Of a stretch of 64,000 nucleotides of DNA, positions 1 to 8,854 are shown piece by piece. Within the stretch, counting starts at the first letter, position 1; the number at the start of each line of letters is the position of its first letter. A program made the position numbers and the translations under genes. A model generated the notes under the pieces. The model did not search any database, was not told the DNA's origin, and saw only the letters and a program-made list of their open reading frames with translations. Source of the DNA: Himantopus leucocephalus (Eukaryota > Chordata > Aves > Charadriiformes > Recurvirostridae); contig RSEF01000005.1 in NCBI GenBank assembly GCA_003993805.1, forward strand, positions 21,879,682-21,943,681, read 5' to 3'.

Positions 1-515
1 TTCTGTAATTGATTTGCTTACCTTTGCATTTCATACAGGACTAAATATAGTATTAACTGTCTTGGTGAATAAAAAGCTGTCTTTTGAAATAGTTCTTCAA
101 CAATGATGCAAAAAATTGCCAAATACTATATACAAGAAAGAGAGGGACTGACTGTAAAACAGAGCTACAGTACTATAAGCTCTAAAAGTCTAAGAATGTT
201 TAGAGTTTTTTAAACCACTTGCACTAATTCAACATGAAATTTTGACAAACATGAAAGGTACTCAATGTCTTGTAAATGCATTACTACCTGTCCCCAGTGT
301 ACATTAAAATCATGTTCTGACCTTCAGTCCTGAGTGTATGTAAAATGTACATTCAGCTACAGAATTTCCTTTCTCTCTCGCTGTGGTAGTTCAGAGAATC
401 TACTTCACAAAAATATGCAGTTAGTGTGCTGCCCCTCCCTGCACACTGCATGGGCTCTGACTAGATATCAGAAAATAATATAGATGGAAATGAGCGTGGT
501 AATCAGTGACACAGA
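1..515. other. Unique AT-rich flank
   Basis: Non-repetitive AT-rich DNA with no credible open frame, splice pair or RNA gene. It ends where CR1 similarity begins near 516. I see nothing functional here. Confidence 0.5.
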
Positions 516-947
516 GTCTAGTTGAAGGCAAGTAACTATCAGTGTACCCCAGAAATCAACACTGAGTCCAATACTGTTTAACATCTTCATTAACGGTCTG
601 GATGATGGGACAACATGTAACCCCAGTGGAAGGAGTGGCTGATACAGCAGAGGGTTGTTCTGCCATCCAGAAGGACCTCAACAGGCTGGAGAAAAGGGCT
701 AACAGGAACGGCATGCAGTTCAACAAAGGGAAGCGCAGGGCTGGCGGCCAACAAGCTGGAAGACAGCTTGGCAGAAAAGGACCTGGATGTCTGCATGGAC
801 ACCAAGTTGAACATGAGCCAGCAACGTGCCCTTGCCACAAAGAAAGCTAATGATATCCTAGGGCTGCATTAAGCAAAGCAATGCCAGTAAGTCAAGGGAA
901 ATGATCTCTCCCCTCTACTCAGCGCCACTGAGGCCACACCTGGAGTA
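516..947 (+). mobile_element. CR1 LINE, 5' portion (split by LTR)
   Basis: Sense-strand fragment of a chicken-repeat-1 non-LTR retrotransposon. Bases 541-609 translate to a decayed reverse transcriptase block (VPQ...LFNIFIN.LDDG). From about 632, in a different frame, comes the next CR1 block (GVADTAEGC, then RLEK and FNKGK). The segment ends in the CR1 phrase 'gaggccacacctggagtact', which continues after the LTR at 2044. The 5' end is truncated, as is usual for CR1. It is non-functional. Confidence 0.9.
541..850 (+). pseudogene. CR1 ORF2 reverse transcriptase remnant
   Basis: This is a broken piece of the CR1 endonuclease/reverse transcriptase polyprotein, which in active elements copies the element's RNA at the target site. 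The VPQ/LFNIFIN block lies in the frame of 541. The GVADTAEGC/RLEK block lies in the frame of 602, so a frameshift separates them. The stretch that should lie between them and carry the catalytic FADD motif (the CR1 version of YxDD) is missing around 610-632, so the remnant cannot be catalytic. The downstream 82-codon open frame starting at 602 is a by-product of this frame and not a gene. Family assignment rests on remembered CR1 ORF2 motifs. Confidence 0.85.
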
Positions 948-952
948 CTGTG
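948..952. repeat. Target-site duplication, left copy (CTGTG)
   Basis: CTGTG directly precedes the TGT terminus of the LTR and is repeated exactly at 2044-2048. A 5-bp duplication fits integration by an ERVL-type (class III) integrase. Confidence 0.85.
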
Positions 953-1132
953 TGTATTGGGTTTGCGTGGCAAGGTGTTGGTAGCAGAGGGGCTACAGGG
1001 GTGGCTTCTGTGAGAAGCTGCTAGAAGCTTCCCCTGTGTCCAAAAAAGCCAATGCCAGCTGTCTCCAAGATGGACCCGCTGCTGGCCAAGACTGAGTCAA
1101 TCAGTGACAGTGATAGCACCTCTGTGACAACA

Positions 1133-1140
1133 TATTTAAA
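1133..1140 (+). promoter_or_regulatory. TATA-like box of the LTR
   Basis: TATTTAAA lies 180 bp into the LTR and upstream of its AATAAA, as expected for the U3 promoter. This is a motif match only. Confidence 0.45.
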
Positions 1141-1340
1141 GAAGGGGAAAAAAACCTGTGCAACTGCAGCCAAATAGAGGAGTGAGAAGATGTGAGAGAA
1201 ACAACTCTGCAGACACCAAGGTCAGTGAAGAAGGAGGGGGAGGAGGTGCTCCAGGCACCAGAGCAGAGATTGTCCTGCAGCCTGTGGTGAAGACCATGGT
1301 GAGGCAGGCTGCCCCCCTGCAGCCCATGGACATTAATTGT

Positions 1341-1628
1341 GGAGCAGATATCCACCTGCAGCCCATGGAGGACCCCATGTCGGAGCAGGTGAATGCCTGA
1401 AAGAGGCTGTGACCCTATGGAGAGTCCACGCTGGAGCAGGTTTGCAGGCAGGACTTGTGACCCTAGCAGGGGATCCATGCTGGAGCAGTCTGTTCCTGAA
1501 AGACTGTACTCCATGGAAGGGACGCGTGTTGGAGCAGTTCATGAAGAACTGCAGCCCATGGGAAGGACTCACATTGCAGAAGTTCATGGAGAACTGTCTC
1601 CCCTGGGAGGCACCCCACGCTGGAGCAG
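1341..1628 (+). repeat. Degenerate ~49-bp tandem array inside the LTR
   Basis: The word GGAGCAG recurs at 1341, 1382, 1433, 1482, 1531 and 1622, with a mutated unit near 1575. The spacing is 41-51 bp. Units also share CCATGG-type and GAC/GACC words. It reads as a minisatellite-like expansion within the LTR. Confidence 0.7.
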
Positions 1629-1844
1629 GGGAAGAGTGTGAGGTGTCCTCCCCATGAGGAGGAAGGAGCGGCAGAGACAACATGTGATGAACTGTTTGTA
1701 ACCCCCATTCCACATCCTCCTGTGCTGCTTGGGGGTAGAGAAAATCAGGAGTAAAGTTAAGCCCAGGAAGAAGTGAGGGGCAGGGGGAAGGTGTTTTAAG
1801 ATTTAGTTTTTATTTTGTCATTATCCTACTCTCATTTGATTGGC

Positions 1845-1850
1845 AATAAA
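1845..1850 (+). terminator. LTR polyadenylation signal AATAAA
   Basis: AATAAA sits in the sense orientation of the LTR and is followed by a T-rich stretch, marking the likely end of its R region. Confidence 0.6.
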
Positions 1851-2043
1851 TTATTCTTTTTTCCCCAAGTCAAGTCTATTTTGCCTGTGATGGTAATTAG
1901 TGAGTGATCTATTCCTGTTCTTATCTCGACCTACAAGCCTTTCATTATACCTTTATATTTTCTGTCCCCTGTCCAGCTGAGGAGAAGGGTGATAGAGCGG
2001 CTTTGGTGGGCACCTGGCATACAGCCAGGGTCAACCCACCACA

Positions 2044-2048
2044 CTGTG
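2044..2048. repeat. Target-site duplication, right copy (CTGTG)
   Basis: Exact copy of 948-952 immediately after the LTR's terminal ACA. Confidence 0.85.
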
Positions 2049-2139
2049 TCCTCAGTACAAGAGAGACATGGACAGACTGGAGAGTCTCCAACCAAGGGTC
2101 ATGAAGATGATGAAGAGACCAGAGCATCTCTCCTATGAG
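2049..2139 (+). mobile_element. CR1 LINE, middle portion
   Basis: Continuation of the CR1 begun at 516: a 'cctcagtacaagagagacat' phrase, then a region ending in 'ctctcctatgag'. It is cut at 2139 by a short second CR1 fragment and resumes at 2243 with 'aaggctgag'. Confidence 0.85.
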
Positions 2140-2242
2140 GTTGGACGCAGTCCTGTGCAACCTGCTCTAGGTGACCCTGCTCTGGCGGGGGGGGCTGGAC
2201 TAGATGGTCCCTTCCAACCCTGACCATTCTGTGATTCTGTGA
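2140..2242 (+). mobile_element. Short CR1 3'-end fragment nested in CR1
   Basis: A 103-bp CR1 3' terminus with the 'ctggactagatggtccctt' block and the terminal ATTCTGTGATTCTGTGA tail. It interrupts the host CR1 between 'cctatgag' and 'aaggctgag', which are adjacent in CR1 consensus as I recall it. Severe 5' truncation and no clear target duplication are typical of CR1 insertion. Confidence 0.75.
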
Positions 2243-2650
2243 AAGGCTGAGACAACTGGGACTGTTTAGTCTGGAGAAGAGAAGGCTTCGGGGGGGACGG
2301 GGGAGGCAGATCTTATCAAGGTATATAAATACCTGAAGGGAGAGTGCGTAGAGGACGGAACCAGGTTTTTTACAGTGGTGCCCACTGATGGGACCAGAGG
2401 CAATGGGCACAAACTGAAAGACAGGAGGTTCTGTCTGAATATCAGGAAATACTTTTTCACTGTGAGGGTGATCAAGCACTGGCACAGGTTGCCCAGGGAG
2501 GTTGTGGAGTCTCCCTCCTTGAAGATATTTGAAAGTTGTCTGGACATGGTCCTGGGCAACCGTCTCTAGGTGGCCCTGCTTGAGTGGAGGGGTTGGGTCA
2601 GATGATCTCCAGTGGTCCCTTCCAACTTTAATCATTCTGTGATTCTGTGA
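2243..2650 (+). mobile_element. CR1 LINE, 3' portion
   Basis: The host CR1 resumes with 'aaggctgagacaactggg', continues through the ORF2 C-terminal region and 3' UTR, and ends in the ATTCTGTGATTCTGTGA tail at 2650. Together with 516-947 and 2049-2139 it forms one element of roughly 930 bp once the insertions are excluded. Confidence 0.9.
2375..2569 (+). pseudogene. CR1 ORF2 C-terminal remnant
   Basis: An open stretch encodes the typical end of CR1 ORF2: TRGNGHKLK, then YFFTVRV, then [14 protein letters not shown], finishing LGNRL and a stop. The upstream coding sequence is broken by two insertions, a frameshift and loss of the FADD motif, so no functional protein is made. The ATG at 2375 is fortuitous. 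Confidence 0.8.
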
Positions 2651-5600
2651 AGTGTTATTATTTAGATCTGAAATTAAAAGGTGGTTTAAAAGCCATATTT
2701 TACACAGTAAGCAACATTAAAAATGGATGCTATTTGCCTTCATACCAAATGATTTAATCCCTCACCACATACATAAAGTTTCCTACATCCAAACATAAAC
2801 CAATTTGTTCATTTGCTTTACGTACTTGAACAGTCATCAGGGAGGTGTGAAATCATTGGAGGTTTAGATCTCAGTAGGCAAGGCACTTTATCAGAAGGGT
2901 TTACCTTCTGAAGTGATTATAATTGGACATTTTATTATAAGACTCAACACAGAATATTACCTTACAATGCAAATCCTAAAGTCTCTGGGAACTGAGATCA
3001 CATTTATACACCTGGATCAGAGAATAACTGTATTTTGTGTGTGAGAGAGTTTGGAATTTAAGAAAAATCCTATGTAATTCTTCACTGAAAAGAAAACAAA
3101 ACATAGTGAATTACTTTTTTAATTGGAAATTGCACAAACAGAAAATCTCAGGGTGGTGGTGTTTTTTGTTTGTTTGTTTTCTTAAGTGAAGGAATATGAA
3201 GAGTACGTTTGCTGGGCTACAGACACATGTTCATATTCTGTCTTTACCAAGGTAAAACTGTTACTATGCAGACCATGGCATTAAACAGACAAAATTGGTT
3301 CACCAACACTACTAGATTAGTATATTACCTACAAGATTAGTAACTTGGCCACCACAAAAAAAAAAAAAAAAAAGAAAAGAGCTTGTTTCAGAAAAGTGAT
3401 GTAAACTCAAAACATTTCAGAAACAGGGTATTTCAACAAAATTTAATTTCTCCACCTAATATGTACACACAATTTCTAATTTTGCACTGACATTCCAATT
3501 AAGATTTCAAATCTTTTTGGACAATCTTCAGCAATTCCATGATTTATTATAAATGTCAAACTGTTCATCTTAACCACTCAAATAAAAACAAAAATACAAA
3601 ACACTTCAGCATTTTTTTTAGTATCTTGCAACGTATTTTCCCCTGAAGAAAAACATAATTACATATTCACTTACCCACTTAATGATCCACAATGATTTTT
3701 CACTTGGTATGTATAGAACCCATAAATCAAATGTCCACAGAAAATCCTCAAGTATAAGCATAACCTACGAGGTAGACCACAAGATACACAGTTCTTAGGA
3801 CAGTGCTAAATTGGGACGCAGGAGGTCATCTGTGCCCTTAAGTATATGTTTGCACATACTAATGTGAGAACTAACACATTCTTTTTAGTATGTAAATTGC
3901 ATTGGGAACATAGCTTAGCAGACTCCTTTGAACACACATTTCAATGTCAAGAAACTGATAAAGTGTTATACATTTTTGAAGCATCTCTGGCACTTGGCAT
4001 AACAATACGGACTCACTCCATTCATAAGATTTAATAAAGATGTAACTTTACAGAAGTACTGAGAAGAGCAAGGCATATAGCCAAGAATTGAATTTCTGTC
4101 TCAGATCCAAAACCAAAAATGTCCTTTCATTTTTTTTAATTACAACTATTTCTTTGTTGTCAGGGGAACAGCATGACCTCACCTTTGAGAATAAGACCAG
4201 GAAAAGGGAGAAAAGGGAAGTTAATTCCTATATAAAAAAGGAAGGCCTATCTCACAATCACAGACAGTCTCTCTTGAAAACTTGAATGTCTGTTGTGATT
4301 ACCCTCTCACCTATCTTCCAGGTCAGACAAGGAAAGGAAAATACCCAATAACATCAGGGAAGTGTATTGCATTCTTCAAAGATCTTGTCCACATTCTGAC
4401 AACAGAGTTGTGGTTTCCTCTTTAATTCAATGAAAATTGCCATGGTATTCACTCTGAACTACCTTAATATTTACCTGGTCTGTGAAAACCAGATTCTTCT
4501 GAAGGTGGTGGCTAACTATCAAGTGATGATGTACACATTTACCGTCCAAAGCTTTGATCTGTACATTACTTCCCAAAGCACAGGAGATTAGGGAAGCACT
4601 AGACTATTGGCTGCTTTGTTAAATGTTTCAGATTCAGTCTTTGTTAGCATTGTTGAGCCAAGGCTGTGAAGGGTAAGAGAGCATGGCAACTTGGCCAAAA
4701 CCAGGGACTGAGGGCTACTGAGCACAAGATGAACACCTACTGGCTGAACTGCTTCCAGTGGTGAACTGATATAAGATTTAACCATGAGGATCACTGGCCT
4801 CTCCAACTCGTTCTGAAAACAGCCCTATTTCTTATGTCCTCAAGTTCACAGTCATGTACACAGCACACCCACCGAAGCTCTGCCGTTCCAGAGCAACAAC
4901 ACACGCTATTTTAGTACAGAATAAATACCAGTTACTGCAAGTGCTACCGAGTGCAAGAAATATTGAAGAAAAGTATAAAGTGTAACTACTAATCTACCAT
5001 TCATTACATTTTTAATGGATGCAACAATTCTGAAGACAGCAAAACAATGACTACTAGCAACAATGTATTTGCAACATACTATCCATCTACAGATGCACAT
5101 GAACAAAAAGAGAAAAGCAGTCTTCTCCATTATCTCTTGAGGGCTATCAAGGGAACACAAACTGTAAATATCCAATTGTAACAGATGCCAGACCTCATGA
5201 ATATATCAATTTTCATCCCTGAACAGATATTTTGAACAGCCCAGTGGGAACATGCACATTTCAATAAATATCCACATGCTCCAAAACCCAAGAACATTTC
5301 TTATTTGTAAGAGGACCACTACATTAGAAAGATTATTACAAGAAAATACTCAAGGGAGAAGTCAAGCTTTCCTTTGTAATTAAACTTTATTTGAAACTGA
5401 AACGAAAGACTTCGTAAAAGAGACACTTCTAAAGCTTTCAGAATAGTTTTCTCTCCTAATAGTCATGCAAGATTTAGCAAACATTTATAACGTTTGACTT
5501 TGCTCAAAAGCAGAGAACAAGCTTGGTTCTTCCTTTCCAGAAAAAAAGAGGGTATTTTCAGTGTAATAAGACAAACAAAAGTGAAAAACACTCTCCATAT

Positions 5601-8196
5601 TAGAAATGGTGTGGACTTTCGCTCTCATTCACATGAACTACCATACTACCATCTTTCCTCCATTCAGGTGCCCAGACAAAGTTCTGAGAAAAAAGGTCAA
5701 ATTTCCTCTTTGGGTATTATCAATATGAGGATGACTGCAAAAACACCCAGTAATATAATACATCAAACTTCTCTTTATTCTACACAGCAGTTTTCATGAA
5801 CCTGTTCTCAGAAGATAATATTTCTAAGAAAACTGTTTCCATTAACTTGTAATTATTTGTGTACAACACACAAATTCAGAAAATTCTCAAACAATCCTGA
5901 CATTCCAAATTATGTTTCCCAAATGTATCACACCTCCCTCTGAATTTGTTTTTGAGGGGTGAAAAGTATTTCTAGAATTTCTGGGTTGGTTTTTTTTTTC
6001 ACTATTTTCAATCAACAATTATTTGAAAACTTGTTCCAAAGCAAGACTTAAAAATTCTTTTCATGACTGGAATAACTTACTGATTAAATAGATGAAAAGA
6101 ATAAATCTTTGGCTCAATGGGAAATAGATAGAGAAGATCTCAAACTTAAGGAGAAAATGTGAAAAAGCAGAAAGATTAATCTAAAGGAGAGGAAGAAAAC
6201 ATGACTTAAGTCTCAGTACTTGAACTTGAGTCAGATGTGAGAGACGGGAAACTACCAAAAGACAGCAAAGAGAAAGAATTAGCTATAGTTACCATTTCAC
6301 TTCTGAATCCTCATGAGAGAATTAGGACTGGTTTAAATGAGAAATTATTGGATGGAGAAGAAATATGAAAAATGTGATACCAAGGACTTTTGTTCTAATA
6401 TTCTATTCAGGTCTAGCCAAAGTGAAAGAATTTATTATTTTTTTTATATTCATGCTATAAAGTCAGCAGAAAAAAGTTATCTGAGAAACAAATGAAAAGC
6501 AGTGAGAAACAAAATAATTACTCATTAGCAGATGAAACCTCATTTAAACAAAATCAACATTACAAAGCAAGACAGTTATTCATATATCAAAATTCTCAAG
6601 GAGAAAAAGGAAATTTCTTAAAAACAAATATGGGTGCAAACAGACTCAACACAAGCACAAAACTTGGTACAAAAACATCAATTGTGAAATCGTATTCCAA
6701 GATGGCATATGAATAGGGGTCAGGAAACATAGCTGGATAGATAACAAGGGTTAGATTCATGGTCATGATATGGGAAAAAAATAAATAAAATAAATCTGAC
6801 ATTCAGTGAACCCACTTTTTCCAAAACCTTTCTGGATTCACCTGGCACCTTTAAAATTTTCAACCTAAAACCTCTCATCCCCTGTTGAGAGAGAATTCAT
6901 TAATCCCGTCTCTGCATATTGCACATAAATATCACACAGATACATACATGGGAAATCATAGGCTAGATGTACACAGCTGCCATTCCAACTAATGCTCTCC
7001 AAAAACCACACAAATATCCAAGGCACTTTATATACTGCTGTGAGAGACTTCGAAATTCAGCAACTCATGTAAAATAAGGCAGGAAGACAAATAATTATAA
7101 ACAAAGATAATTTCGACTATCACTACCACAACAACAAGTGACAAGAAACTTTTCAAGGTCAAAAATTAGAAAGAAATATTCACTGAAACCTAAATTTGAA
7201 TGTGGAATTCAAACACTTTGAATTTCCTCTCATTGACCATATAGAATGTAGAAGAGTTCCTATAGGACCCAAGACCTAATGTACATCCTTAAAAACTTTG
7301 TTACTAAAGTTAAAGAGCAAGCCTTTCCTTGTAAATCACCAGCTATTCCTACACAGGGAATATGATTACTGTAAGCAAGAGCATTATATTATCAGTTTCC
7401 CGTGCAACTTAAAGTAAGCATAAGATTTTCTTAAGAAGAAAAATTACCTTACACAGGAAAAATACTTAGGGAAATGAAGTTCACTGAAAAAGGGACAGCG
7501 TGCAAACGGAAGAGAGACTAGCAAGTACTTTGGGATTTGAGTTGAAATTTCTTGCAGCTAAAATAAATGAACAAGCCTGTTAGGAGACAAAATTCTTCTG
7601 AACCTGAAAAAACAACAGAGAATAGAAAATCAAGAAAGGAAGAATAAGGAGTTTAAAGACATATGGGAACCTTTCTTTTCTTATTCCCTCTCTCCTCCCA
7701 GCCACACCCAGAAAGAATTCTAACCATTTCAGCAGAAGAAACTAAATCAAGACGAAGTTTTCCTGCACAGATTGCAGAAGCACTCAGAAAAATGGACAGC
7801 TTTAGTGCATCCTCCTTACTGTTTCTCTAGGTGCAAGAAGGAGTGGCAGAAGTGAAGAAACTGCTCTAAAAACAATGGCAAACTTTTGTTGTGATGGAGG
7901 CACATATACATAAAAATGCATCCTGACGTCAAAGCTCAAAAGCAAAAAATTGCAGTTATAAATGTTTCACCTAAAATTTGCATTATTTTCCCCCAACCAA
8001 AAAAAGTCCCAGAGTTAGCATTTAAATGGGTTGCTTTGATTTACTGCAAAGAATAGCAGACCTTTGACTTAATTAGTCCCCATAAACACACAATCCTTTT
8101 AAGTTCACATGATTTTTGTTAACATAGATTCTAAACCTCATGAACACAGAAAAATGGCTTTAAATTTTAAACCAATCTCGACTGATCCAGAAATAT
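2651..8196. other. Unique AT-rich DNA, no gene seen
   Basis: About 5.5 kb with only short unrelated open frames (for example 4906-5175, 5494-5799, 6492-6716). None has a recognisable domain, repeat structure or supporting splice context. It contains an A18 run at 3356-3373 and a short TTTG repeat near 3163-3180. No tRNA-like or known repeat sequence was recognised. Confidence 0.5.
3356..3373 (+). repeat. Poly(A) run, 18 A
   Basis: Uninterrupted A18 followed by GAAAAG. No retrotransposon body was recognised upstream, so it is most simply a mononucleotide repeat. Confidence 0.9.
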
Positions 8197-8201
8197 ATGA
8201 T
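8197..8201. repeat. Target-site duplication, left copy (ATGAT)
   Basis: ATGAT directly precedes the TGT terminus of the second LTR and is repeated at 8850-8854. Confidence 0.85.
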
Positions 8202-8442
8202 TGTCCTGGTTTAAGTGACACAGGATTAATCTCTCTTCCAATGTTTGGGAAAACTGCACTCCTATAAGACTCTAGTGTCTGAATTTGCGAAAATATTTAC
8301 TTTCTAGCCAGCTATGGTATGTGGGTTTCAAGGTCTCAGTGTTTTAGAGCTAGCCAGGTGCAGGGATGAGGAGGATCGAGACCTGGGCACTTGACCCAAG
8401 CTGGCCAACAGGGTTATTTCATAGCATGAATGTCACATTCAA

Positions 8443-8448
8443 TATAAA
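8443..8448 (+). promoter_or_regulatory. TATA box of the 648-bp LTR
   Basis: TATAAA in sense orientation, about 240 bp from the left end and 370 bp before AATAAA, consistent with a U3 promoter. Confidence 0.5.
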
Positions 8449-8817
8449 TTAGAAAGTTTGCTGAGAAGTTCTCTCTCTTCCTTGATGGCTTCGATCCTGA
8501 GAACTTCTTGCCCTGGTGCCGGACCCCTGAGGCCTTCCCATCCTCCCAAAGCCATAGCACTCGCAGTGTCCAACATTTGCTGTCCACTGCTGGGAGTGCA
8601 CAGCTTCCTACTGATATAATTGGCTGAGTAGGTTCCTTGTAAATTTTATATTGGTATCAGGATCAATATTGGTTCTTTAGTGTTATTACCGTTAATTATC
8701 TAGTCTTATTCTATTATATCTGTTTATATAATAACCCTCGTGTTTCTTTGTTTTTTCCTGACTCCCCTTCCCAGGTGGGAAGGGCTCATTGGGTGACTGA
8801 ATAATTGTCTAAACGAC

Positions 8818-8823
8818 AATAAA
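8818..8823 (+). terminator. LTR polyadenylation signal within a small hairpin
   Basis: AATAAA is framed by ACGA (8813-8816) and TCGT (8824-8827), which can pair and present the signal in a loop. Confidence 0.6.
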
Positions 8824-8849
8824 TCGTTGTGGGTTTCTCAAACTGTACA

Positions 8850-8854
8850 ATGAT
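8850..8854. repeat. Target-site duplication, right copy (ATGAT)
   Basis: Exact copy of 8197-8201 directly after the LTR's terminal ACA. Confidence 0.85.

Larger units (their letters stand above)
953..2043 (+). mobile_element. Solo LTR of an avian endogenous retrovirus (ERVL-like), 1091 bp
   Basis: The element begins TGTATTGGGTTTGCG and ends CAACCCACCACA, giving TGT...ACA termini. It is flanked by the perfect 5-bp duplication CTGTG (948-952 and 2044-2048). Removing it restores a continuous CR1 phrase. A TATA-like TATTTAAA lies at 1133-1140 and an AATAAA polyadenylation signal at 1845-1850, so the sense strand is plus. No gag, pol or env lies inside, so this is a solo LTR left by LTR-LTR recombination. 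Its central part (about 1341-1628) is a degenerate tandem array. The sequence resembles a widespread avian LTR family as I remember it; the ERVL class is inferred mainly from the 5-bp duplication. Open frames inside it (for example 1101-1713) are by-products of the repeat array. Confidence 0.9.
8202..8849 (+). mobile_element. Solo LTR, ERVL-like, 648 bp
   Basis: The element begins TGTCCTGGTTTAAG and ends CTCAAACTGTACA, giving TGT...ACA termini, inside a perfect 5-bp duplication ATGAT (8197-8201, 8850-8854). A TATAAA lies at 8443-8448 and AATAAA at 8818-8823, so its transcriptional sense is plus. The region between (about 8490-8600) is more GC- and C-rich than its surroundings, as expected for R/U5-like sequence. 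No internal retroviral genes are present. It differs in sequence from the LTR at 953, so it belongs to another family. Family naming would need Repbase or Dfam. Confidence 0.9.

Noticed and set aside
1101..1713. Several overlapping open frames of 80-137 codons on both strands
   Set aside because: They lie wholly inside the LTR's tandem array, where repeated stop-free units open several frames at once.
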